Shown: positions 1-6,263 of the stretch, piece after piece
Layout: each line of letters begins with the position of its first letter
Numbering within the stretch: position 1 is the first letter of the stretch
Assembly (NCBI GenBank): GCA_045613745.1
Contig: JAZLBP010000009.1
Span: 1 to 64,000, forward strand
Origin: UBA940 sp045613745
GTDB taxonomy: Bacteria; Bacteroidota; Bacteroidia; Bacteroidales; Rikenellaceae
Length of the DNA stretch: 64,000 nt
Reading direction: 5' to 3'
Program-made: the position numbers and the translations under genes
The notes under the pieces: generated by a model
Databases searched by the model: none
What the model was told of the DNA's origin: nothing
What the model saw: only the letters and a program-made list of their open reading frames with translations

Positions 1-5
1 CAGAG

Positions 6-57
6 TAGGTTATATACAAGTATTATTAGAGGGTTAGTTAGTTTTGCTGGGGAATTG
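6..57. repeat. left arm of 52-bp inverted repeat
   Basis: The reverse complement of this stretch matches 581-632 with two mismatches (about 50 of 52 bases). The arms face each other across a gene for an RNase H-like protein (131-553). The core TTAGTTTTGCTGG (38-50) is the inverse of the CCAGCAAAACTAA seen at 588-600 and again at 4298-4310. The arm lies at the window edge, so whether more repeat or an element end lies further left cannot be seen. Confidence 0.9.
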
Positions 58-130
58 CATTTACTTTTAATACAACTTGGCACATTTGAACAACGGGTGC
101 AGATGTTGCTCTATAAATAAGCATACAGAG

Positions 131-553
131 ATGGAGAATAATAAAAAGATTGGCAGACCGACAATAGGGATTGTAACAGACGGCTTGCATATCAAGAAGG
201 AGAAGATGACGCACTATAAAGCGGTGAACCTAGCAACCGGTGAGGAGATTTTCAACAGAACAGTAGGCAATCAAACAACTTGCATTGGTCGGTTTATTGC
301 CATTGTAGAAGCCACCAAATACATCTTCTTTAATCCTATAACACCTCGCATTATCTACTCGGATAGTCCGGTTGCAATACAGTGGTACTATAAGAAGCAG
401 GCTAACACAAAGCGAAGATGCGGCGAGGTGCAAATAGCAGAGATATACCTCAAAGTTATGGCGGCTAAAATAGACGATATTCAGGTACTACATTGGGATA
501 GTCGTGAGTGGGGCGAGAACCCAGCGAGCATTACCGATGGGGACGATATGTAA
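131..553 (+). CDS. degenerate RNase H-fold protein (paralogue 1)
   Basis: 140 aa from the ATG at 131; a TTG-initiated frame reaches back to 77 but the upstream residues have no counterpart in the paralogue at 3418. The two proteins align along their length, and the 3' third of the genes is nearly identical at DNA level. An RNase HI-like fold is suggested by VTDG (D17), the IVEA helix region, YSDS (D78) and a C-terminal WDxREWG. Two of the four acids expected for a type I RNase H are missing: the Glu of GEF is Arg (R54), and the last Asp (PADF in the paralogue) is PASI. The C-terminus has been replaced by TDGDDM just before the right repeat arm. It is probably catalytically dead, or a decaying duplicate. 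The fold assignment is by motif only. Confidence 0.6.
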   Translation: MENNKKIGRPTIGIVTDGLHIKKEKMTHYKAVNLATGEEIFNRTVGNQTTCIGRFIAIVEATKYIFFNPITPRIIYSDSPVAIQWYYKKQANTKRRCGEVQIAEIYLKVMAAKIDDIQVLHWDSREWGENPASITDGDDM

Positions 554-580
554 ACCTTGTAATGGTTTAATAACGATATA

Positions 581-632
581 CAACTCCCCAGCAAAACTAA
601 CTAACCCTCTAATAATACTTATATATAACCTA
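581..632. repeat. right arm of 52-bp inverted repeat
   Basis: Near-perfect inverse of 6-57, with mismatches only near the fourth and forty-first bases. It starts 27 bp after the stop codon of the degenerate RNase H-like gene, so gene plus repeats form a compact unit of about 630 bp. It contains CCAGCAAAACTAA (588-600). A TACTTTTG box resembling a -7 element follows at 638-645, but there is no clear -33 partner. Confidence 0.9.
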
Positions 633-1290
633 GTTGATACTTTTGTACACAGCTACCAAGTACAAACCGCAACCAGAACAATGTACAATTTTTAGCTACA
701 CCCCACTTTTCATCGCAGTGAGCAAATTTCGGGGCGCGGCCGAACGCCGACACAATTTCGAGTCCGCCGATGACCTTATTTTGACAAGGAAAGCCGTTGA
801 TATAAAGGCTTATAAAATGAACAAAAAAATCATTGTTCTCGGATTGCCCTTTTCTCTGTCCACTTTTGCAGTGTCATTTGAGCAGTGCGCAATTAGATTT
901 GATGATATATATTACATTGATTATAAATGATATATCCAATTAGAGAAATGATAAAAAGCTGCTTTGCGTAAGAGCTTTCTCTATACACTTTTTTGAGGTT
1001 GAAGCTTTGAATAGTAGAAGTAGCATTATTTTTATGCAATTTTAGTGAGCGACTTGTAATCGAATATTATTTGCATGTCATTTTGTATCTTGCTGATTAT
1101 ACAATAATTACAATGTTTATAATATAGAGAAGTGAACATTGTATATACTCATTTTTGCGTAAAGTTTTATGTGTTTTTATTGCTCGCTAATTACACCATC
1201 AGATACTCATAATTTCAGATTCAAAAATATAATCCTTTCTCATAGATACAACCCCGCCTTTTGCGGACTTTGCAAAGAATTACAACTTCC
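633..1290. other. non-coding / relic stretch, no supported gene
   Basis: About 650 bp without a convincing gene. A TTG-initiated frame at 634-930 and a 37-codon ATG frame at 817-930 (Lys-rich start followed by a hydrophobic run) are the only candidates, and neither has recognisable features. The part around 720-790 is more GC-rich, in a style like the core genes to the right, and may be a gene remnant. The rest is strongly AT-rich. No tRNA or transposase remnant was recognised. Confidence 0.4.
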
Positions 1291-1293
1291 ATA

Positions 1294-1309
1294 GTGCAAT
1301 ATATTGCAC
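1294..1309. promoter_or_regulatory. putative HipB operator 1
   Basis: Perfect 16-bp palindrome GTGCAATATATTGCAC immediately upstream of the -33 element of the toxin-antitoxin promoter. A second, 13/16 matching copy lies at 1355-1370. HipB-type repressors bind palindromic operators in their own promoter. Assigning these sites to the adjacent repressor is inference from position and symmetry. Confidence 0.65.
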
Positions 1310-1315
1310 AAATAT

Positions 1316-1346
1316 TTTGAAGATTAGAAAACTTTTTATACTTTTG
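1316..1346 (+). promoter_or_regulatory. promoter of the hipBST-like operon
   Basis: TTTG at 1316-1319, a 19-bp spacer and TACTTTTG at 1339-1346 match the Bacteroidota -33/-7 consensus. The promoter lies exactly between the two palindromic sites, an arrangement expected for negative autoregulation. Confidence 0.65.
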
Positions 1347-1354
1347 CATCAAAA

Positions 1355-1370
1355 GTGCAATATACTGCCT
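1355..1370. promoter_or_regulatory. putative HipB operator 2
   Basis: GTGCAATATACTGCCT matches the perfect palindrome at 1294-1309 in 13 of 16 positions. It abuts the hipB-like start codon, and its centre is 61 bp from that of the first site, so the two could be bridged by a repressor-kinase complex over the promoter. Confidence 0.55.
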
Positions 1371-1571
1371 ATGGACTATAAGATTATTAAAGAGAGAAGA
1401 ACTATTCTCGGTCTGACACAACAGGATTTGTCTGACTATACAGGGTTGAGTGTTCGCTTTATCAAGAGCGTAGAAGCGGGCAAGGGGAATCCGTCGATTC
1501 ACTCCCTTGCAAAGATTGCAGAGGTACTTGGCTTGGAGATAGTGCTGAAAGTTAAAGAAAGTAATGTATGA
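1371..1571 (+). CDS. HipB-like HTH antitoxin/repressor
   Basis: 66 aa from the ATG at 1371; an in-frame TTG at 1317 is rejected because it lies inside the -33 element. It is an XRE/Cro-type helix-turn-helix protein: LGLTQQDLS, then the recognition helix around SVRFIKSVEAGKGNPS, then LAKIAEVLGLEI, as in HipB and other type II antitoxins. Its stop overlaps the next start (ATGA at 1568-1571), implying translational coupling. It probably represses the operon through the two palindromes and sequesters the kinase encoded downstream. Family is clear; the autoregulatory role is inferred. Confidence 0.85.
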   Translation: MDYKIIKERRTILGLTQQDLSDYTGLSVRFIKSVEAGKGNPSIHSLAKIAEVLGLEIVLKVKESNV

Positions 1572-1888
1572 GAGTAGCAGAGGTTTTTACAAACGGAGTA
1601 TTGGCTGGCACTTTGTCGGAAACGGACGAGGGCAAATATATCTTCAAGTACGATGATGCCTACCTACTTGATAGTCGCAATCGAGCTATATCGCTATCTC
1701 TTCCTAAACGCAAGGAGGCATTTGTTGCGGATGAGTTATTTCCATTCTTCTACAATATGCTTTCCGAGGGAGCGAACAAAGCGTTGCAGTGTATGACGCT
1801 CAAAATTGATGAAAACGACGCCTTTGGTTTGTTGTTAGCAACTGCCGACAATGACACCATTGGGGCTATAACAGTGAAGAAATTATGA
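1568..1888 (+). CDS. HipS-like stand-alone HipA N-terminal domain
   Basis: 106 aa corresponding only to the N-subdomain 1 of HipA: an N-terminal beta sheet (VAEVFTNGVLAG), the LSLPKRKEAFVADELFPFF segment and the terminal FGLLLATADNDTIGAI strand. In classical HipA this domain is fused to the kinase; here it is a separate protein, as in HipBST of enteropathogenic E. coli, where HipS acts as the antitoxin. The gene overlaps hipB upstream and the kinase gene downstream (ATGA at 1885-1888). The clean ATGA junctions argue for a real split gene, not a frameshift. Confidence 0.85.
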   Translation: MRVAEVFTNGVLAGTLSETDEGKYIFKYDDAYLLDSRNRAISLSLPKRKEAFVADELFPFFYNMLSEGANKALQCMTLKIDENDAFGLLLATADNDTIGAITVKKL

Positions 1889-2886
1889 AAAAGATAGATG
1901 TATGTCCCGGAACATTGGCGGTAGGCTATGACAAATATAGTCCATCTTGCATCCGCAATATGTTTTATGGGGTAAATGTTGACCACATGCTAGACTTTAG
2001 CTATGATGCTGAACATATAGACTTTGCAGATGCGGTAAATTGTATTTCTATTTCTGGTGCCCAAGAGAAACTATCTGCAGTCATAAAAGATAAAAAGATT
2101 TGTCTAACGCAAGCGGATGAACATGGTCGATATATCATCAAGCCAGCGCCAGGTGATGAGCGCTTGAGGTTTCGTCAACAAATGCCAGCCAATGAGCATC
2201 TCACAATGCAGATAGCAAAACAAGTTTACAAAATCAAGACTGCGGAGTGTGCTATTGCCTTCTTTGCTGACGACAAAATAACTTATATCACAAAACGTTT
2301 TGACTATACACTAGACGGGGCTAAGATAGCACAAGAGGATTTCGCCTCACTCGCAGGAAAAACAGAGAAGAGCCACGGAAAAGATTTTAAATATACAGGT
2401 AGTTATGAAGATGCAGCATTATTACTGCGTCAATTTGTTGCTGCATGGCGGGTTGAGATTGCCAACTATTTTATCCTCATAATATTTAACTATCTATTTG
2501 GTAATGGCGATGCACATTTAAAAAACTTATCATTACAGCAAACAAAGAACGGAGACTATATTATGACTCCAGCATACGATCTTTTGAATACATCAATTCA
2601 TATTAATGACGGGGATTTTGCCTTGCAGGAGGGTTTGATGCCGAAGGATGCTCACTCGGATATATACTTGAATACGGGACACCCTTGTCGTGATGATTTT
2701 GCGGAGTTTGGTCGTAGAATAGGTGTATTGCCCAAGAGAATAGACGCCATTATAGAGTTGTTCGCAACGGAGCAACCAATGGTCTATGAGCTAATAGAAC
2801 GCTCGTTCCTTGATGACCGCACAAAGCGTATGTATAAGCGATCATACGAGGAGCGATTGCACCGTTTCCAACGAACAGACAAGTAA
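1885..2886 (+). CDS. HipT-like HipA-family Ser/Thr kinase toxin
   Basis: 333 aa, a HipA C-terminal kinase without the N-subdomain. Visible motifs are the Gly-rich loop SISGAQEK (S55 and S57), ATP-site Lys in YIIKP (K86), catalytic loop NGDAHLKN (D209, N214) and the DFG-equivalent YDLL (D232). The Ser-Ile-Ser in the loop is characteristic of HipT kinases, where both serines are autophosphorylated; classical HipA has a different loop. HipA and HipT phosphorylate aminoacyl-tRNA synthetases (GltX, TrpS). The target here is unknown. The third gene of a coupled operon, it is followed one base later by the 177-aa ORF. Confidence 0.87.
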   Translation: MKKIDVCPGTLAVGYDKYSPSCIRNMFYGVNVDHMLDFSYDAEHIDFADAVNCISISGAQEKLSAVIKDKKICLTQADEHGRYIIKPAPGDERLRFRQQMPANEHLTMQIAKQVYKIKTAECAIAFFADDKITYITKRFDYTLDGAKIAQEDFASLAGKTEKSHGKDFKYTGSYEDAALLLRQFVAAWRVEIANYFILIIFNYLFGNGDAHLKNLSLQQTKNGDYIMTPAYDLLNTSIHINDGDFALQEGLMPKDAHSDIYLNTGHPCRDDFAEFGRRIGVLPKRIDAIIELFATEQPMVYELIERSFLDDRTKRMYKRSYEERLHRFQRTDK

Positions 2887-2887
2887 A

Positions 2888-3421
2888 ATGACATCGGAGA
2901 AGTCGCAGATTAAGTTTGCGAAATCGGAATGCACGGGAGAGCTTATTGGCTTCGTTTCCCGAGATTCAAAAACTCGTCAATTGAAAGGAGTCAGGGAGAA
3001 TTATGCTCTCGGCAAACAGATTTGTATTCTGTCAGATAATCTGAAAGGCACAATCGAGCCAAATGTTCTCTATTCGGTTGAATTGAAGCCTATGCACAAG
3101 GCAAAGGGATATGTGGTAGTTGCCGCCACTCCCGTACAGTTTCCTGCGACAGTAGAGACCATAATCGTTCCCAAAACGCTGTACAAGGTTACAGTGTCAT
3201 TCGGCAACAAGACCATCTACCTTGATCCGAAGGATGGCAAGAGTGCAATGAGCCGAACACTCGATGGTGTTCTCCCGGTTCTCAAAGAACGCAAGGATAT
3301 AGAGAACCACGAGGAGGTGATTGCAGACTTCATCAAGCAAGCCCAGGAGTTGATACGCCGATTCGAGCAAGATGGCTACATCTACACCGGTAAGCGTTAC
3401 ATAGGAGGTGGTCACAAATGA
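2888..3421 (+). CDS. unknown 177-aa protein of the hipBST-like operon
   Basis: Starts one base after the kinase stop; the ATG at 2888 is preferred over in-frame starts inside the kinase gene. The stop overlaps the next start (ATGA, 3418-3421), so it is coupled on both sides. No family recognised. The N-terminal half looks beta-rich (LIGFVSRD, VLYSVELKP, GYVVVAATP), followed by a charged helical segment (VIADFIKQAQELIRRFE) and a GKRYIGGG tail. There is no signal peptide or membrane segment. Its position between a toxin kinase and an RNase H-like protein suggests a modulator or substrate-binding partner; this is inference. Confidence 0.7.
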   Translation: MTSEKSQIKFAKSECTGELIGFVSRDSKTRQLKGVRENYALGKQICILSDNLKGTIEPNVLYSVELKPMHKAKGYVVVAATPVQFPATVETIIVPKTLYKVTVSFGNKTIYLDPKDGKSAMSRTLDGVLPVLKERKDIENHEEVIADFIKQAQELIRRFEQDGYIYTGKRYIGGGHK

Positions 3422-3813
3422 AGCGCCCAATAGTTGGAATAGCCACTGACGGCGCACATTCCACGAAGGAGAGGTTGACACGCTACAGAGCGGTTGACCT
3501 CTCTTCTGGATTGGAACTCTTCAATCATTCCATAGGCAACAAGACGAATAACATCGGAGAGTTTCTCGCCATCGTAGAGGCTGTCAAATATATCCTCAGA
3601 CACCCCGAAGCACCTCGCATTATCTACTCGGATAGTATTACCGCAATCACTTGGTATCGTAATAAGCAAACCGCGTCATCGCGACGCTGTGAGCAGCTGC
3701 AATTAGCCGAGATTTTCCTCAAAGTTATGGCGGCTAAAATAGACGGTATTCAGGTACTACATTGGGATAATCGCGAGTGGGGCGAGACACCCGCAGACTT
3801 CGGAAATAAGTAA
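3418..3813 (+). CDS. RNase H-fold protein (paralogue 2, acids intact)
   Basis: 131 aa. The arrangement ATDG (D11), NNIGEF (E48), YSDS (D72) and PADF (D127) matches the four-acid D-E-D-D pattern and spacing of type I RNase H, so RNA-DNA hybrid cleavage is plausible. It is close in size to the bare catalytic core. It is paralogous to the degenerate gene at 131-553. The ORF is coupled to the upstream unknown gene by an ATGA overlap and ends 22 bp before the last operon gene. Role in the operon unknown; a nuclease effector, or an accessory protein of a former mobile element, are the two obvious options. Confidence 0.7.
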   Translation: MKRPIVGIATDGAHSTKERLTRYRAVDLSSGLELFNHSIGNKTNNIGEFLAIVEAVKYILRHPEAPRIIYSDSITAITWYRNKQTASSRRCEQLQLAEIFLKVMAAKIDGIQVLHWDNREWGETPADFGNK

Positions 3814-3835
3814 TCTCTTAATATATAAATAAGCT

Positions 3836-4039
3836 ATGTCGAAACTAAAATCAAAGACACAATGCCTTGTTGAACTCAAAGAGGAAGATTACCTTATGCT
3901 CTTGGAGAACACAATAAAGATGGAAGCCTTAAAAATAGCAGGTATCGAGAAGATGGCAATCTATAAAGCAATGGAACATATACTACAACACCAGCATATC
4001 GACCTGCTTATTAAGCCTGTGTCAAGGCGATACTGTTAG
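3836..4039 (+). CDS. small unknown protein, 67 aa
   Basis: ATG at 3836, 22 bp after the RNase H-like gene and ahead of the terminator hairpin at 4122. It is mainly helical and charged (VELKEEDYLMLLENTIKME) with no recognisable domain. Placed as the last gene of the accessory operon, it may be a regulator or simply a short ORF. Confidence 0.5.
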   Translation: MSKLKSKTQCLVELKEEDYLMLLENTIKMEALKIAGIEKMAIYKAMEHILQHQHIDLLIKPVSRRYC

Positions 4040-4121
4040 TATTTTGAGGTGATTATTATACTCCCTAATACATATAATACTAATTAATGTAAAGTAGTGA
4101 TACTTAGTATTATAAAAAGAA

Positions 4122-4161
4122 GCGTATGTACGGTTTTATGTTTACCGTGCATACGCCACTT
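4122..4161 (+). terminator. terminator of the accessory operon
   Basis: A 13-bp stem (4122-4134 with 4144-4156, one G-T pair) and a 9-base loop, followed by CACTTTTCT. It sits 80 bp after the last gene of the hipBST-like operon. Confidence 0.7.
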
Positions 4162-4206
4162 TTCTCTGTATATTTGGCTCAGCCAAAAATACTTACATAT
4201 CAGCGT

Positions 4207-4234
4207 TTTGATTCAAAAGATTTATATATCTTTG
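4207..4234 (+). promoter_or_regulatory. promoter-like sequence with no gene behind it
   Basis: TTTG (4207-4210) and TATCTTTG (4227-4234) resemble a Bacteroidota promoter, but the spacer is only 16 bp and no gene follows on this strand. It could drive a short RNA, or be the stranded promoter of a gene displaced by the accessory segment. Confidence 0.3.
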
Positions 4235-4297
4235 TCATCGCAATTAGTTAGCTATCAACGAACTCCATGTAGCCTTCTATGTAGGGATTATGGATTT

Positions 4298-4310
4298 CCA
4301 GCAAAACTAA
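4298..4310. repeat. third copy of CCAGCAAAACTAA
   Basis: Exact match to 588-600 in direct orientation, and to 38-50 inverted. It lies between the operon terminator and the first core gene, so it and the 588 copy bracket about 3.7 kb holding the hipBST-like operon. Similarity does not extend far beyond the 13 bases. Confidence 0.6.
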
Positions 4311-4332
4311 TACTGATAATCAATCAGTTAAA

Positions 4333-4366
4333 ACAAAAAGGTTTGTGCCCATTTGGCAGCCTTTTG
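4333..4366 (-). terminator. probable terminator of the patatin gene
   Basis: Read on the minus strand, an interrupted stem (AAAAGGCTGCC with GGCACAAACCTTTT) is followed by a T-rich run, 16 bp after the patatin stop codon. Confidence 0.45.
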
Positions 4367-4381
4367 TAGTTTTAGATGTGA

Positions 4382-5233
4382 TTACTTGCCGAGAGCGGCT
4401 AATTCGGGGTGAGTTGCGATATACTCCTTGGTTGCCTCGTAGCCGATGCGATAGATTTCCTCGAAGTTTTTGAAGTCGAAGGCCTTGTACTGCTCGTTGG
4501 CGCGCGGCTCGATAAGGAAGTCACACATAGCACCACCCTCCTCCGAATTGTAGCTCATCAGAGTGTGCAGGGTGAGGGTTGCCACGTCAAGGATATTCTC
4601 CACAACGGGAATGTGCTGGGCGTCGGGGTGGACATCTACACCAATCAGCAGGTCGCACTCTTTGCGTATCTCCTGCGCGGGAAGGTTATTAAGTACACCA
4701 CCATCCACATAGTAGTGACCCTCAATCTCGATGGCTTCGAATACGGCGGGAATGGATGCCGACGCAAGTACATAGTCAATAAGATGGTGGCCGTGGCTGA
4801 TGATTTTGACATTGCTGTCGGTGATGTCGGTCACGCACACAAAGTAGCGGCGCGGCAGCGAGTCGAAGCTCTCGGGCAATTGTTGTTGCAGAGTCTTACG
4901 CACGTTTTTGAGCGATGCAAAACCAAGACGTCGGCGGCCGGTCGGGCCAAGAATTCGACGTCGGTCGTTATATTTCTCTTTGAGCACCAGATTGTAAATC
5001 TCCTGCGAGTTCATACCGCCCGCATACATTGCGCCAACCAGCGCGCCCATACTCGATCCTGCGATACAATCGACCTCGATGCCGTGCTCTTCGAGCGCCT
5101 GCAACACACCTATATGGGCATATCCAAGGGCACCTCCGCCACACAGAACAATGCCGACACGCGGTTGTGCCGCCGACAATGAGGGATATGTGAAGGCAAG
5201 CGCCCACACAAGTAATAAGAGTAGTCGTTTCAT
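4382..5233 (-). CDS. patatin-like phospholipase, exported
   Basis: 283 aa from the ATG at 5233; the longer frame adds only unlikely residues upstream of a signal peptide (MKRLLLLL to SAAQP). Patatin/RssA family Ser-Asp dyad lipid acyl hydrolase: the oxyanion loop is GGGALG (32-37), the nucleophile motif GSSMG (Ser61) and the catalytic Asp lies in DGG (Asp177). The signal peptide places it in the periplasm or outer membrane, unlike cytoplasmic RssA. It lacks the extra C-terminal beta-barrel seen in some Bacteroidota patatins. It appears to have its own promoter (CAAAATTA on this strand, 5251-5258, reading TAATTTTG). Substrate unknown. Confidence 0.88.
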   Translation of the reverse strand: MKRLLLLLVWALAFTYPSLSAAQPRVGIVLCGGGALGYAHIGVLQALEEHGIEVDCIAGSSMGALVGAMYAGGMNSQEIYNLVLKEKYNDRRRILGPTGRRRLGFASLKNVRKTLQQQLPESFDSLPRRYFVCVTDITDSNVKIISHGHHLIDYVLASASIPAVFEAIEIEGHYYVDGGVLNNLPAQEIRKECDLLIGVDVHPDAQHIPVVENILDVATLTLHTLMSYNSEEGGAMCDFLIEPRANEQYKAFDFKNFEEIYRIGYEATKEYIATHPELAALGK

Positions 5234-5285
5234 AGCGGAGTTATTTTCTACAAAATTACAAAAAAGCAGAGCTAATTGCAAGTAA

Positions 5286-5319
5286 AAAACCGCACCAAAA
5301 TCAAATTTCGTGCGGTTTT
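5286..5319. terminator. terminator after exported unknown gene
   Basis: Ten-base stem AAAACCGCAC / GTGCGGTTTT with A/T runs on both sides, 22 bp beyond the stop of the minus-strand gene ending at 5341. Confidence 0.75.
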
Positions 5320-5340
5320 CAAATCGGTGTGACGGGTGTT

Positions 5341-6015
5341 TTAGCGGTAGAGAGCGATGGTGTTATACATCAACTCTTTGTCCTCGTCACTCATCGGGCT
5401 CTCGCGGTAGAAAACCAAGTCGCCGTCGGCTGTGATGAACATCAACACAAACTTGTTGTTCACATCGGGCATCTTCCAAGCATTACGCAGGCTGTGGTCG
5501 TTGTCGGCAAAGTTGAGCGAAGGCACATTCTTGCCAAGCACCATCTTCACAACACTACGAATAAGTCCCGAAGGTAGTTTGGTGTCGGCCAGATTGAGCA
5601 CCGCATAACCCTGAATTTTGGGGCTGTAGGTGCGTCCCTCAAAGCCAAGTTTGCCATCGGCCTTCAACTCCTTTTCGAGGTCGCGGTTGGCACTCTCGCG
5701 AACATACGACTCGGGGTCAACGTAGAACAAGAACATGTGACGCGAACCATAGTCGGGCAACTGCGAAGACTCGTTGCTCAAAGTCACGATTGTGGGGTTA
5801 CACACGCGATAGGGATTCTCGGGCGAAACGCTGTACAAAAACTCGCGCGACAGAGCGTCGGGTACCAAGGGGCGTGCTTTTTTACTTGCCAGATTGTCGC
5901 TCATCTCGTTGTCCGAGAGTTTGGCACGTCGCTCTTCGTCTTTGTGTTTATCTTGTGCCGACGCAGGCAGTGCAAACAGCAGTGCGAGGGCGATAAAAAA
6001 GTGTTTTATTTCCAT
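5341..6015 (-). CDS. exported protein of unknown function
   Basis: 224 aa from the ATG at 6015, chosen because a clean signal peptide follows (MEIKHFFIALALLFALPASAQ). The mature part begins with a Lys/Asp/Glu-rich segment and continues into a mixed globular domain with no motif I recognise. One segment (NNKFVLMFITADGDLVFYRE) and the repeated aromatic-aliphatic strands suggest an alpha/beta periplasmic fold. A TATATTTG -7 box lies upstream (complement of 6048-6055). Monocistronic between terminators. Confidence 0.75.
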   Translation of the reverse strand: MEIKHFFIALALLFALPASAQDKHKDEERRAKLSDNEMSDNLASKKARPLVPDALSREFLYSVSPENPYRVCNPTIVTLSNESSQLPDYGSRHMFLFYVDPESYVRESANRDLEKELKADGKLGFEGRTYSPKIQGYAVLNLADTKLPSGLIRSVVKMVLGKNVPSLNFADNDHSLRNAWKMPDVNNKFVLMFITADGDLVFYRESPMSDEDKELMYNTIALYR

Positions 6016-6202
6016 TGTGATTTTGTTTGGAATAAAATGTTTGAGCACAAATATAACGCAAAAGTCCGAATATAATTACTTATAGACATAGTTTATGCGT
6101 TTTTTTTCGCCAAACAGCGCTACACCACGACGAAACAATCATTTTCAAGGGTTAAAAACAATAAAACATCTGCCAAATCCAACTATTTATCGACAAAATA
6201 AA

Positions 6203-6233
6203 TGCGAGTCAGTACAATCCGCACCAACTCGCA
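6203..6233 (-). terminator. weak terminator-like hairpin
   Basis: TGCGAGT / ACTCGCA arms (6203-6209, 6227-6233), 30 bp downstream of the FAD dehydrogenase stop, with a moderately T-rich tail on the minus strand. Confidence 0.35.
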
Positions 6234-6263
6234 AATGTTCGATATTTCGTTTCGGAGAAATCG

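Noticed and set aside
634..930. 98-aa frame in the accessory region, including a 37-aa ATG frame at 817
   Set aside because: TTG start overlapping the repeat edge, no domain, and mixed composition; kept only as part of the relic stretch.
1568..2886. hipA broken by a frameshift
   Set aside because: The N-domain and kinase are joined by a clean ATGA overlap in the HipB-S-T order, and the SIS loop is HipT-like, so a naturally split system is more likely.
4097..4369. 90-aa plus-strand frame
   Set aside because: Runs through the operon terminator hairpin and the 13-bp repeat; non-ATG start; no features.
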